Part shown: piece by piece, positions 35,980 to 44,240 of the stretch | How positions within the stretch are numbered: position 1 is the stretch's first letter | Layout of the letters: every line of letters begins with the position of its first letter | Origin: Winogradskyella alexanderae | Lineage (GTDB): Bacteria; Bacteroidota; Bacteroidia; Flavobacteriales; Flavobacteriaceae | Direction of reading: 5' to 3' | Assembly: GCF_020166335.1 (NCBI RefSeq) | Contig: NZ_JAIUJR010000003.1 | Span: forward strand, 248,001-312,000 | Length of the DNA: 64,000 nucleotides | Notes under the pieces: model-generated | The model's database searches: none | The model's input: the letters and a program-made list of their open reading frames with translations, nothing else | What the model was told of the DNA's origin: nothing | Made by a program: the position numbers and the translations under genes

Positions 35980-37118
35980 TGGCCGACCATGATTACATAA
36001 TATTAGGTGCAGGTGCTTCTGGGTTAATGTTAGCTTACAGGATGGCCTTAGATACATATTTTGAGGATAAATCCATTTTAATTATTGATAAAGACAAGGA
36101 TAAGGGTAACGACAGAACTTGGTGTTATTGGGAGGAAGGAAAAGGCGAATGGGATAATATTCTACACAAAAGTTGGCCAAAAATTTATTTTGGGAGCAAG
36201 AACTTTTCGAAAACCATAGACCTTCAGGATTTTAATTATAAAATGGTTAGAAGTCAATCATTATATAACTTGTTGTGGGATGTTATAGATCAAAAACCAA
36301 ATATAAATTTCATAAATGATGAGGTGAAGGCTATTGATGAATCTCAAAATAATGTCAAAGTACTAACCTCAAAAAAAACTTACGAAGGCAAAAAGGTTTT
36401 TAATAGTATAGCGAACCCAAAACATTATAATAACCAAAAAAAATATCCAGTTTTACAACAGCATTTTGTTGGTTGGTTTATAAAAACTAAAACCAATCAA
36501 TTTGATGACAGGGTTGCAACCTTCATGGATTTTTCTGTATCACAAAATGGCAATACAAGATTTATGTATGTATTGCCTTTAGAAAAAAATATAGCACTTT
36601 TTGAGTATACCCTCTTTTCTGAAAAGTTACTCAAATTTGAAGAATATGAAAATGCTATTGCGGACTATTTAGCCAGAGAAGGTATTACAGAATATGAAAT
36701 TGTAGAAAAGGAAAAGGGTTCTATCCCAATGACCTCATTTAAATTCTCAAAATTAAACTCTTCAAACGTTTTAAATATTGGGACTGCTGGTGGTTGGACA
36801 AAAGCGAGCACTGGGTATACATTTAGGAATACAACCAAAAAAACAAAAGAATTGCTAGCCTTTTTAAAGCACAATAATGATTTATCAAAATTTCATCAGA
36901 AAACTAAATTTTGGTGGTATGACCTTCTGTTTTTAGATGTTTTGGATAAACATAACGGGAAGGGCTCTGAGTTGTTCGCGTCATTGTTTAAGAATGCAAA
37001 AACAAGGACGATTTTAAGATTTTTAGATGAAGAATCTTCATTGAGTGAGGATTTAAGCATCATTACTTCTGTACCGCCAAAACAGTTTTTGACAGCCTTG
37101 TTTAAGCGTCTGTTTTAG
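35979..37118 (+). CDS. crtY: Lycopene beta-cyclase CrtY
   Basis: A 379-residue flavoprotein closing a psi end of lycopene into a beta-ionone ring. The FAD motif IILGAGASGLMLAYRMA is at residues 7-23. NDRTWCYWEE corresponds to the conserved DxTWxxW-type block, GSIPMTSF near 245 to the IPMTxF block, and GTAGGWTKASTGYTFRNT near 268 to the glycine-rich cyclase signature. It is a normal-length CrtY-type enzyme. It ends the crtD-cruF-crtY operon, and its TAG overlaps the stop codon of a small gene on the minus strand by two bases. If CruF/CrtD act on the other end of the molecule, the product is monocyclic. Confidence 0.9.
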   Translation: MADHDYIILGAGASGLMLAYRMALDTYFEDKSILIIDKDKDKGNDRTWCYWEEGKGEWDNILHKSWPKIYFGSKNFSKTIDLQDFNYKMVRSQSLYNLLWDVIDQKPNINFINDEVKAIDESQNNVKVLTSKKTYEGKKVFNSIANPKHYNNQKKYPVLQQHFVGWFIKTKTNQFDDRVATFMDFSVSQNGNTRFMYVLPLEKNIALFEYTLFSEKLLKFEEYENAIADYLAREGITEYEIVEKEKGSIPMTSFKFSKLNSSNVLNIGTAGGWTKASTGYTFRNTTKKTKELLAFLKHNNDLSKFHQKTKFWWYDLLFLDVLDKHNGKGSELFASLFKNAKTRTILRFLDEESSLSEDLSIITSVPPKQFLTALFKRLF

Positions 37119-37351
37119 CCTATATATAATTGTCCTCTATGGGGTTTCAGGGCATCTCTAATTGGTGGCATTTCATTTTCCGGTACAACAATATAGGCGT
37201 AGCTATGCATATCGTTTATAGTTTCAATACCAGTTATGTCTATCTCTAACTTATTAATGGCAATGTATTCTTTCAGGTGAATTAAATGATGCTCTGCAAT
37301 TTTTTTGCTTGCAGGACCTCTAAAATCCCATATTAATTTAAGTCTTCGCAT
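37115..37351 (-). CDS. Small protein of unknown function, 78 aa
   Basis: I do not recognise a family. The protein is soluble, alpha/beta in character (MRRLKLIWDFRGPASKKIAEHH, LEIDITGIETINDMHSYAYIVV), and has no cysteine and no signal. Its start lies inside the end of the SRPBCC gene (14-bp overlap), so the two are translationally coupled, and its stop interlocks with that of crtY on the other strand. Short conserved partner proteins of SRPBCC genes occur in flavobacteria, but no function is known to me. Confidence 0.6.
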   Translation of the reverse strand: MRRLKLIWDFRGPASKKIAEHHLIHLKEYIAINKLEIDITGIETINDMHSYAYIVVPENEMPPIRDALKPHRGQLYIG

Positions 37352-37799
37352 TTTTTACTGATGTCCCGTTTTCTATGAAGTTTTTAAAATTAGCCATGTA
37401 TGTCTTAGTTTGCTTTTTAAATGCTCTTGGCATAAAAAACAACATGGCGTGCATTGCAAAAGAAGTTGGCTGAAATTCATTTTTTAGGATCCATTTAGTT
37501 TGCGAAATTCCAATGGCTTCAAAATAGTTTTCCTGTATATTGCGAATACCTTGTGTATTATAGGTTGCATGAAATTCCGAGGGAAAATTACTTTTAGTAA
37601 TAGTTTCAATGAGTTCCATTTTTCGGTTGCCAAAATCATAATTTAATTTCATTTTGGCGCCAAATTTACCGGGTGTCCCGGAAAGATGTTCTGCACTTAC
37701 AAGTCCTGCTTGCCAATGCAACATGTTTTCTGAAGAATTCATTTTGTACACAACTTCGTTAATCGGTTTGTTTATAATTATTTCCGTTGTGTATTTCAT
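37338..37799 (-). CDS. SRPBCC (START-like) family protein
   Basis: A 153-residue soluble protein of the helix-grip fold. The opening TEIIINKPINEVVYKMNSSENMLHWQAGLVS is the typical first strand and helix pair of SRPBCC domains. The long C-terminal helix AMLFFMPRAFKKQTKTYMANFKNFIEN closes the ligand cavity. Such proteins bind hydrophobic ligands or act as cyclases or aromatases; position next to carotenoid genes is suggestive but the gene is on the opposite strand. It overlaps and probably co-expresses the 78-residue protein. Confidence 0.78.
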   Translation of the reverse strand: MKYTTEIIINKPINEVVYKMNSSENMLHWQAGLVSAEHLSGTPGKFGAKMKLNYDFGNRKMELIETITKSNFPSEFHATYNTQGIRNIQENYFEAIGISQTKWILKNEFQPTSFAMHAMLFFMPRAFKKQTKTYMANFKNFIENGTSVKNAKT

Positions 37800-37833
37800 T
37801 CAGTTTTAAAATTCATGTTAAATAAAGATAAAA

Positions 37834-37859
37834 AAAACACCTGATGACTCAGGCGTTTT
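37834..37859 (-). terminator. Intrinsic terminator of the T9SS-protein gene
   Basis: On the minus strand the arms AAAACGCCTGA and TCAGGTGTTTT pair fully with one G-U, around a four-base loop, and run into eight T residues. It lies 26 bp after the stop codon. Confidence 0.75.
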
Positions 37860-37885
37860 CATTTAATATGATTGTGCAAACAAAT

Positions 37886-38623
37886 TTAATTCAATAATAC
37901 TTTTAAGGTTTTCTGTCCTAAATCAGAATTTATTCTTACAATGTAAACACCACGTGGTTCTGAACTTAAATCCGCTTTTACATTTGATGCATTATTAAAA
38001 GCCCTATTGTACACATTTTGCCCCAGTATATTGAAAATACTTACAGTATTTATGGTATTACTACCAGAAATGGTGACAAGTTTATTTGAAACATGAGCTT
38101 TTAGATTTTCAATCTTTTCAAAATCTGGTGTGTTTAAAGTACTGTCCTTCAAAGCATCGATTAAATTTATGTATAAATCAGTAGTTTGATTATTGCCACC
38201 ACCACTAAATTGATTTTGAAATAGCAGATTGAAGCCAAAAATTTCGGTACCATCTGGCACAGCACTGTATTGCTGTGCTAAATTAATGGTTATGCTATAG
38301 GTATTAGGACCAGCGTTAACATCACTATCTCCAAATAATGAAAGAACAGGTTGTGCGCCTAAATCTCCAAAATCTGGTGCACCTTGAAATCCGCCAGAGC
38401 TCGTGTCCAGTCCACCATACATATAGATTTCTGTTTGGAAATCGGTGTAGAAATTGTTAATAATATCAACATCTTCAAAAATGATTGTTATGTCATCGTT
38501 AACTGTTGAGGTCGCAGTTACATTAATTGTTGAACCATCATAACCTGATAGGTTAATTACTTCTTGAGCGGATATGGTTAAGCTAAATACAAAAAGTAAA
38601 ATAAATAAGTATTTTTTTGCCAT
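37886..38623 (-). CDS. Secreted protein with T9SS type A sorting domain
   Basis: A 245-residue exported protein. The signal peptide is MAKKYLFILLFVFSLTISAQ; an upstream ATG at 38671 is rejected since it would put 16 residues before this signal. The middle part is a beta-rich domain with Gly/Asn-rich turns (YGGLDTSSGGFQGAPDFG, FGFNLLFQNQFSGGGNNQTTD) that I do not recognise. The last 70 residues are a T9SS type A domain (VSIFNILGQNVYNRAF ... GVYIVRINSDLGQKTLKVLLN), so it is delivered to the cell surface. Function is unknown. A perfect terminator follows. Confidence 0.8.
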   Translation of the reverse strand: MAKKYLFILLFVFSLTISAQEVINLSGYDGSTINVTATSTVNDDITIIFEDVDIINNFYTDFQTEIYMYGGLDTSSGGFQGAPDFGDLGAQPVLSLFGDSDVNAGPNTYSITINLAQQYSAVPDGTEIFGFNLLFQNQFSGGGNNQTTDLYINLIDALKDSTLNTPDFEKIENLKAHVSNKLVTISGSNTINTVSIFNILGQNVYNRAFNNASNVKADLSSEPRGVYIVRINSDLGQKTLKVLLN

Positions 38624-38777
38624 AATCAGTATGTTTTGGGTTTTCACTAAACCAAATTTAATAAATTTCAAATATCTTTTTGATAAAGTTAATTTTTCTT
38701 CTACGATGTAATGAAATAAAATCTAAAACTAGCGTTATTAACATTTATCAGTAGCTTGTAAAATGTCTAGAATATTA

Positions 38778-38785
38778 TATTTTTG
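38778..38785 (+). promoter_or_regulatory. TATTTTTG -7 box for the PPIase operon
   Basis: Exact TAnnTTTG match 48 bp upstream of the chosen ATG at 38834. It overlaps the earlier in-frame candidate start near 38783, which supports the later start. Confidence 0.5.
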
Positions 38786-38833
38786 TTTTGCTTCAAAAAA
38801 GGAATAAAGACACACGATTTAAAAGAAAGATTT

Positions 38834-40777
38834 ATGGTATCAAAGGTGAAATTTTTATTGGTATTTCTGCTAAGTATTCAAGGCTTTTTAGCCCAACAAA
38901 AAGATGATTTGCTACTTATTGTTGATGGCGATTCCATTAGAACATCAGAATTTTTGCGTGTTTATAATAAAAACCTAGATTTGGTCAAGGATGAAAGTCA
39001 GAAAAATATAGATAGCTATCTTAAGTTATTTAAAGAGTACCAACTAAAACTCAAAGAAGCTAAACGACTTAAATTAGATGAAGATCCAAAATACCAACGT
39101 GAATTTTTAAACTACAAGAAGCAACTGACTAAGAATTATTTATCGGAAAATAAGGTAACGGATGCCTTAATCAAAGAAGCGTATGACCGTAATTCTTATG
39201 ATGTGAACGCGTCTCATGTGTTGGTTAGGCTTGATGAAACGGTCAAGGATACAGCTCAAGCATACAATAAGATTTCTGCATTAAGAGCGCGTGTTCTTAA
39301 AGAGGGATTTGATAAATTAAGATCTGATGTACATGATGGAACCACCATTTTCGTTGAAGATTTGGGCTATTTTTCTGCCTTTAAAATGGTATATGATTTT
39401 GAAACAGCTGCATACAATACACCAGTTGGAGAAATATCACAACCTTTTAGGACCCAATTTGGCTATCATGTTGTAAAAGTAAATGACAAACGTCCATCAA
39501 GAGGAACAGTAACTGCTGCGCACATAATGATTGCTTTAGATCAAAAGGATTCTCTTTTAATTCCTGAAGAAAGAATTAATGAAATATATAAGAAACTTAA
39601 TCAAGGCGAAAATTTTGAAGCGTTGGCTAAGCAGTTTTCAGATGATAAAAGTTCTGCAAAAAATGGTGGAAAATTGTCCCCATTTAAAAGCGGCCAGTTA
39701 AGCTCTACTATATTTGAAGATGAAGCCTTCGGATTGGCAAATGATGGCGAAGTGAGCAAACCTTTTAAAACCAAATACGGTTGGCATATTGTAAAACGGA
39801 TTTCTTTAGAGCCTATAAAGTCTTTTGACGATCTTAAACCGTCACTCGAGGCAAAGGTTAAGCGCGATTCAAGATCGAAACTTATCAATGAGGCTATGGT
39901 AGATGAGTTAAAGGGCCGATATAACATTACTTACAATAAAGATGCTAAATCATATTTTGAAAAATTAATCAACGATGATTTTTTTTCAAGATCATGGCGT
40001 TTACCTGAGTCTTTCAATAAGGATGAAGTACTTTTTACAATTAACGAAAAGGATTATTTATATGACCAATTTGGTAGTCATTTAATGGCCGCACAAAGAG
40101 CCTATGCAAACAGAAAGTTAGCCGTTACGGAAATTGTTGAAAAGGAATACAATGCCTTTTTTGAAGCCGTTATTTTGAAATACAGGGAAGCAAACCTAGA
40201 ATTAGAGAATGAGGAATTTGCAAACATTCTTAAAGAATATCGAGATGGTCTTCTGCTTTTTGATTTGATGGAAAAGGAGATTTGGAATAAAGCCTCAAAA
40301 GATACTTTAGGCTTGGAGTCCTTTTATGAGCAGAACAAATTAAAGTATAAATGGAATAGACGATTAGATTTTACAATGGCTTCTTCGGCTGATGAAAACA
40401 TTGCTAAAAAAGCCTTGAAACTATTCAAACGCGGAAAATCACAAGGAGAGATTGAAGCGTCATTGAATACTAAGGAAAAGCAGAATATAATATTTACTTC
40501 AGGTATTTATGATGCAGATGACAACCGATTACCGGCAAATCTGGAATTAATTGAAGGTGTTTCGGGTGTACATAGACATAACCAAGCATTTCATGTGGTC
40601 AAGATTAATAATATTTTACTTCCAGGGACTAAGACGTTAAAAGAAGCAAAGGGTATGGTAATCAATGATTATCAGTCTCAAATAGAGTCTAATTGGATTC
40701 AATCCCTTTATGAACGATTCACAATTGAGGTCAATGAAGAAGTTTTACAAAGAATCAAAGCGCAAATCAATAATTAA
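38834..40777 (+). CDS. Periplasmic parvulin-type peptidyl-prolyl isomerase with two PPIase domains
   Basis: A 647-residue exported protein; MVSKVKFLLVFLLSIQGFLAQ is the signal peptide. A SurA-like N-terminal helical segment is followed by two parvulin domains: about residues 125-225 (DVNASHVLVRLDE ... PVGEISQPFRTQFGYHVVKVND) and about 228-335 (TVTAAHIMIALDQK ... GEVSKPFKTKYGWHIVKRIS). The remaining 300 residues are helical, with a third degenerate repeat near the end. It should act as a chaperone or isomerase for outer-membrane proteins in the periplasm. It heads a four-gene run with a lipoprotein 5 bp later, surA and moxR. Confidence 0.88.
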   Translation: MVSKVKFLLVFLLSIQGFLAQQKDDLLLIVDGDSIRTSEFLRVYNKNLDLVKDESQKNIDSYLKLFKEYQLKLKEAKRLKLDEDPKYQREFLNYKKQLTKNYLSENKVTDALIKEAYDRNSYDVNASHVLVRLDETVKDTAQAYNKISALRARVLKEGFDKLRSDVHDGTTIFVEDLGYFSAFKMVYDFETAAYNTPVGEISQPFRTQFGYHVVKVNDKRPSRGTVTAAHIMIALDQKDSLLIPEERINEIYKKLNQGENFEALAKQFSDDKSSAKNGGKLSPFKSGQLSSTIFEDEAFGLANDGEVSKPFKTKYGWHIVKRISLEPIKSFDDLKPSLEAKVKRDSRSKLINEAMVDELKGRYNITYNKDAKSYFEKLINDDFFSRSWRLPESFNKDEVLFTINEKDYLYDQFGSHLMAAQRAYANRKLAVTEIVEKEYNAFFEAVILKYREANLELENEEFANILKEYRDGLLLFDLMEKEIWNKASKDTLGLESFYEQNKLKYKWNRRLDFTMASSADENIAKKALKLFKRGKSQGEIEASLNTKEKQNIIFTSGIYDADDNRLPANLELIEGVSGVHRHNQAFHVVKINNILLPGTKTLKEAKGMVINDYQSQIESNWIQSLYERFTIEVNEEVLQRIKAQINN

Positions 40778-40782
40778 TAAGC

Positions 40783-41634
40783 TTGAAGTACCGTCTCTAC
40801 ATATTGGTTCTGTCAAGCTTTTTGTTTAGTTGTGAATTTTTTAAATTAAAACAGGAAGAGGAAGCTATCGCACGTGTTAATGATGTTTATCTTTATAAGA
40901 ATGATATAAAAAATTTGGTTCCTGATGGCGCTTCAACTGCTGATAGTACCTTAATTGTTAATCAGTACATAAATAGATGGGCCTCTCAAATTTTATTAAT
41001 GGAAGGGGCATTAGTAAATCTTAATGAAACAAAACAAGAGGATTTCACCAAATTGGTAGAACAGTACAAAATAGACCTTTTCACTAAAGCATATTTAGAT
41101 GCATTGGTCAAGAAAAACATAGATACCATAGTAGCAAGGGATGAGGCCGAAATATTTTATGAGGCAAATAAAGAATCCTTTAAACTAAACGATGACATAT
41201 TACAATTGCGATATGTTAGTCTACCACAAAACCCAATAAACTTAGATACTATCACCATGCGGTTTAAAAGGTTTAATAATGACGATAAAAGATATCTAGA
41301 TTCAATATCCGTTCAGTTCAAGGCTTATTCACTAAACGATTCGTTATGGGTTAAGTATTCTCAAGTAGTAGAGAAAGTTTCAGTGGTAACCTTTGAAAAT
41401 AAAAATCAACTGTTAAAAAAATCTAATTTTATAGAGCTCAAAGATTCATTAAACCTATATTTGATGCATGTGAACGACGTAAAAACGCAATACGAATATG
41501 CACCGCTAGAGTACGTCAATGAATCCATAAAACAGATCGTTATAAATAAGAGAAAGTTAGAGCTTATAAAGCAACTCGAAAATGAAATTACAAAAGATGC
41601 CATTAGAAATAAACAGTTTGAAACTTACAATTAG
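40783..41634 (+). CDS. SurA-like lipoprotein lacking a parvulin domain, TTG start
   Basis: A 283-residue lipoprotein: KYRLYILVLSSFLFSC gives the signal and acylated cysteine at residue 17. The next segment AIARVNDVYLYKNDIKNLVPDG matches the beta-hairpin that opens SurA-type chaperones, and QYINRWASQILLMEGALVNL its helical core, but no catalytic parvulin block follows. It may hold substrates or assist the neighbouring isomerases. The start is TTG at 40783, five bases after the upstream stop; the lipoprotein signal starts there. Its 3' end overlaps surA by up to 53 bp in a different frame. Confidence 0.75.
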   Translation: MKYRLYILVLSSFLFSCEFFKLKQEEEAIARVNDVYLYKNDIKNLVPDGASTADSTLIVNQYINRWASQILLMEGALVNLNETKQEDFTKLVEQYKIDLFTKAYLDALVKKNIDTIVARDEAEIFYEANKESFKLNDDILQLRYVSLPQNPINLDTITMRFKRFNNDDKRYLDSISVQFKAYSLNDSLWVKYSQVVEKVSVVTFENKNQLLKKSNFIELKDSLNLYLMHVNDVKTQYEYAPLEYVNESIKQIVINKRKLELIKQLENEITKDAIRNKQFETYN

Positions 41635-43030
41635 AGTACTAATCTTGTGCGTGTTAGTTAGTTTCAATTTTGGCTTTTCCCAAGAAATAATTGAAGATGA
41701 AGTTAAAGAGGTAAAACAAGATACCATTGTGAAAACAAGGATTAAAGCAGATGGCGTTGCTGCTGTTGTAGGTGAGTTCATTGTGTTAGAATCTGATTTG
41801 GATCGTGAAATTGCCCAGTTAAAGGCACAAGGTGCAGATTTGGAAGGTGTAACAAGATGTGAACTTTTTGGTAGTCTTTTAGAAAGTAAGCTATATGCAC
41901 ACCAGGCAATCCAAGATAGTATACTTGTTAATGAGCTCTATATCCAATCGTTAGTAGAACAGCAAATTGAAGGTATTCTTGCCCAGACCAACGGTGATAT
42001 GGCCGGACTTCTTAATTTTTATAAAAAAGACTCTGAACAGGCACTTCGAGATGAAATGTATGAGATTAACAAAAACGCTTATCTGGCTAAAGAGATGCAA
42101 GATAAAGTGATTAGTGAAATTGAGATTACACCTGAAGAGGTAAGAACATTTTTTAATGATATACCTAAAGACGAAATACCCACTTTTGGTACAGAGTTGA
42201 AACTAGCACAAATTGTTGTAATTCCAGAGGTGACAGAAGACGCCAAGCAAGATGTAATAGACAAGTTAAAAGAGTTTAAAAGAGACGTAGAAGAAAATGG
42301 TGCGAGCTTCACCACTAAAGCTTTATTTTACTCTGAGGACAGCGGATCCAAAAATAATGGCGGTTTACTTCCTACTATGAACAGAAAACGTCCAAGGATG
42401 GTTAAAGAATTCCGAGACGTTGCATTCAATTTGCAGGAAGGAGAGATTTCAGAACCGTTTGAAACCGATTTTGGTTTCCATATTATTTATTTGGAGAAGG
42501 TAAGAGGCCAAGAATATGAGGTTAGGCACATTCTCTTAAGGCCAGAATTAACTCAGGAGGCAGTGCAGAAGGCAAGGGATGAAATTGAAATGGTAAGAGA
42601 GAAAATAATTAGTGGCTTGATTTCTTTTGCAGATGCTGCAAGGGAATTTAGTGACGAGAAAGAAACTAAGTACGAAGGCGGTCAGCTAACCAATCCTACT
42701 ACACAAGATTTTAATTTTGAGCTTACAAGAATGGAGCCTGAGTTATATTCTCAAGTACAAGGATTAAAGGATGGTGAGATAAGTCCTGTCATTCAAGATG
42801 AAGATAGGGTTAACAGAGTTAAATTCAAAATTATGACCGTTACAGATCGAATAGACGACCATAAGGCAGATTTTGCGAGAGATTACCTCAAGATAAAAGA
42901 ACTCGCACTTCAAGACAAACAAGTAAAGGCAATTGAAAAATGGCAGAAAGGAACCATTGAAGATACCTATGTGAAGATTAATGGTGAATACAGGAATTGC
43001 GATTTTCAAAGTAATTGGTTAAAACAGTAA
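41582..43030 (+). CDS. surA: SurA-type periplasmic chaperone/peptidyl-prolyl isomerase
   Basis: A 482-residue exported chaperone. The signal segment LKLTIRVLILCVLVSFNFGFSQ lies at about residues 14-35, longer than usual because either possible ATG (41582 or 41597) lies inside the preceding gene. ADGVAAVVGEFIVLESDLDREI is the SurA N-domain hairpin. Two parvulin-like domains follow: about 195-305 (TELKLAQIVVIPE ... GEISEPFETDFGFHIIYLEKV) and about 308-415 (EYEVRHILLRPE ... DGEISPVIQDEDRVNRVKFKI). It should escort unfolded beta-barrel proteins to the outer membrane. It is third in the PPIase operon and moxR starts 2 bp after its stop. Confidence 0.88.
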   Translation: MKLQKMPLEINSLKLTIRVLILCVLVSFNFGFSQEIIEDEVKEVKQDTIVKTRIKADGVAAVVGEFIVLESDLDREIAQLKAQGADLEGVTRCELFGSLLESKLYAHQAIQDSILVNELYIQSLVEQQIEGILAQTNGDMAGLLNFYKKDSEQALRDEMYEINKNAYLAKEMQDKVISEIEITPEEVRTFFNDIPKDEIPTFGTELKLAQIVVIPEVTEDAKQDVIDKLKEFKRDVEENGASFTTKALFYSEDSGSKNNGGLLPTMNRKRPRMVKEFRDVAFNLQEGEISEPFETDFGFHIIYLEKVRGQEYEVRHILLRPELTQEAVQKARDEIEMVREKIISGLISFADAAREFSDEKETKYEGGQLTNPTTQDFNFELTRMEPELYSQVQGLKDGEISPVIQDEDRVNRVKFKIMTVTDRIDDHKADFARDYLKIKELALQDKQVKAIEKWQKGTIEDTYVKINGEYRNCDFQSNWLKQ

Positions 43031-43032
43031 AT

Positions 43033-43986
43033 ATGTCTGACGTTGCAGTAATTGAAAATTTTGTAAAGAAGTATGGTGCGTTAAAGCAAGAAATTGCAAA
43101 AGTAATCATAGGACAAGAAGATGTAATTGACCAGATACTTATTTCCATTTTTTCTGGTGGCCATTCGTTACTTATTGGTGTTCCTGGATTAGCAAAAACC
43201 TTAATGGTAAATACCATTGCACAAGCACTCGGTTTAGATTTTAAACGTATACAGTTTACTCCAGATTTAATGCCTAGTGATATTTTAGGTAGCGAAATAT
43301 TAGACGAGAACAGGCATTTTAAATTCATTAAAGGTCCAATATTTGCTAATATTATTTTAGCGGACGAGATAAACAGAACACCTCCAAAAACTCAGGCCGC
43401 CTTATTGGAAGCCATGCAGGAACGCGCAGTTACTGTTGCAGGTCATAGGTATAAACTAAATTTACCATACTTTGTATTGGCAACTCAAAATCCAATAGAG
43501 CAGGAAGGCACATACCCTTTGCCGGAAGCCCAGTTAGACCGTTTCATGTTTGCTATAAACTTAAAATACCCATCTTTTAATGAAGAGGTAGAGGTCGTTA
43601 AAGCTACTACAACAGATGTGCAACAGAAGGTAAATGCCTTGTTTGAAGGGCGAGAAATAATGGATTTTCAACATGTAATACGACGAATACCAGTTGCAGA
43701 TAATGTAATTGAGTATGCAGTATCCTTGGTTTCCAAAACAAGACCAAATACAGAGACAGCAGCTTCAATTGTAAACGAATTTGTAGATTGGGGAGCAGGT
43801 CCGCGTGCCTCACAGAATTTAATTCTAGCCGCGAAAACACATGCCGCTACTTTAGGAAAATTGTCTCCCGACATTGAAAATATACAGGCAATTGCCACGG
43901 GAATCCTTAGGCACAGAATAATCAAAAACTACAAGGCAGAAGCCGAGGGAATTACTGATGAGACTATTATTGAAAGTCTTTTTTAA
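43033..43986 (+). CDS. MoxR family AAA ATPase
   Basis: A 317-residue cytosolic AAA+ ATPase. Walker A is GVPGLAKT near residue 50; Walker B and its extension are ILADEINRTPPKTQAALLEAMQE near 115-135. Sensor and arginine-finger segments follow in LATQNPIEQEGTYPLPEAQLDRF. MoxR ATPases act as chaperones for metal or cofactor insertion and usually sit with DUF58 and von Willebrand factor A genes. Here none follows: the next gene, aconitase, lies 254 bp away behind its own promoter. The start at 43033 is chosen because earlier in-frame codons overlap surA. Overlap and spacing suggest cotranscription with surA. Confidence 0.9.
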   Translation: MSDVAVIENFVKKYGALKQEIAKVIIGQEDVIDQILISIFSGGHSLLIGVPGLAKTLMVNTIAQALGLDFKRIQFTPDLMPSDILGSEILDENRHFKFIKGPIFANIILADEINRTPPKTQAALLEAMQERAVTVAGHRYKLNLPYFVLATQNPIEQEGTYPLPEAQLDRFMFAINLKYPSFNEEVEVVKATTTDVQQKVNALFEGREIMDFQHVIRRIPVADNVIEYAVSLVSKTRPNTETAASIVNEFVDWGAGPRASQNLILAAKTHAATLGKLSPDIENIQAIATGILRHRIIKNYKAEAEGITDETIIESLF

Positions 43987-44101
43987 GTATTGAAATTTAT
44001 TCAATTTTCATTTAGGGTTACACAAACCGTAATTCATTCCTGTTCTAAATAAATAAAACTGTTAATTATTTACTTTATTTCTATTTTACTTGCAAAAAAT
44101 T

Positions 44102-44143
44102 TAAATAATTATATAAATGACATATTATTTATGAATTATTTAT
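44102..44143. repeat. AT-rich repeat cluster upstream of aconitase
   Basis: The nonamer ATTATTTAT occurs twice as a direct repeat (44124-44132 and 44135-44143) with an 11-bp period, and an inverted copy of eight of its bases lies at 44102-44109. The rest of the gap 43987-44240 is strongly AT-rich with no gene visible. It may be a regulator site or simply low-complexity DNA. Confidence 0.35.
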
Positions 44144-44192
44144 AATGAAACATCAATTCTGTTACATATTTTTAAATACTCTTTTTAATTCG

Positions 44193-44200
44193 TAAATTTG
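44193..44200 (+). promoter_or_regulatory. TAAATTTG -7 box for aconitase
   Basis: Exact TAnnTTTG match 40 bp upstream of the aconitase ATG at 44241. Confidence 0.5.
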
Positions 44201-44240
44201 TGCGACAAAAATTGAATTATCAACCTTTTAAATTTTTTTT

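Noticed and set aside
42978-43328. 116-residue minus-strand frame over surA/moxR junction
   Set aside because: It is the shadow of the moxR N-terminal coding region, which contains Walker A in the sense frame.
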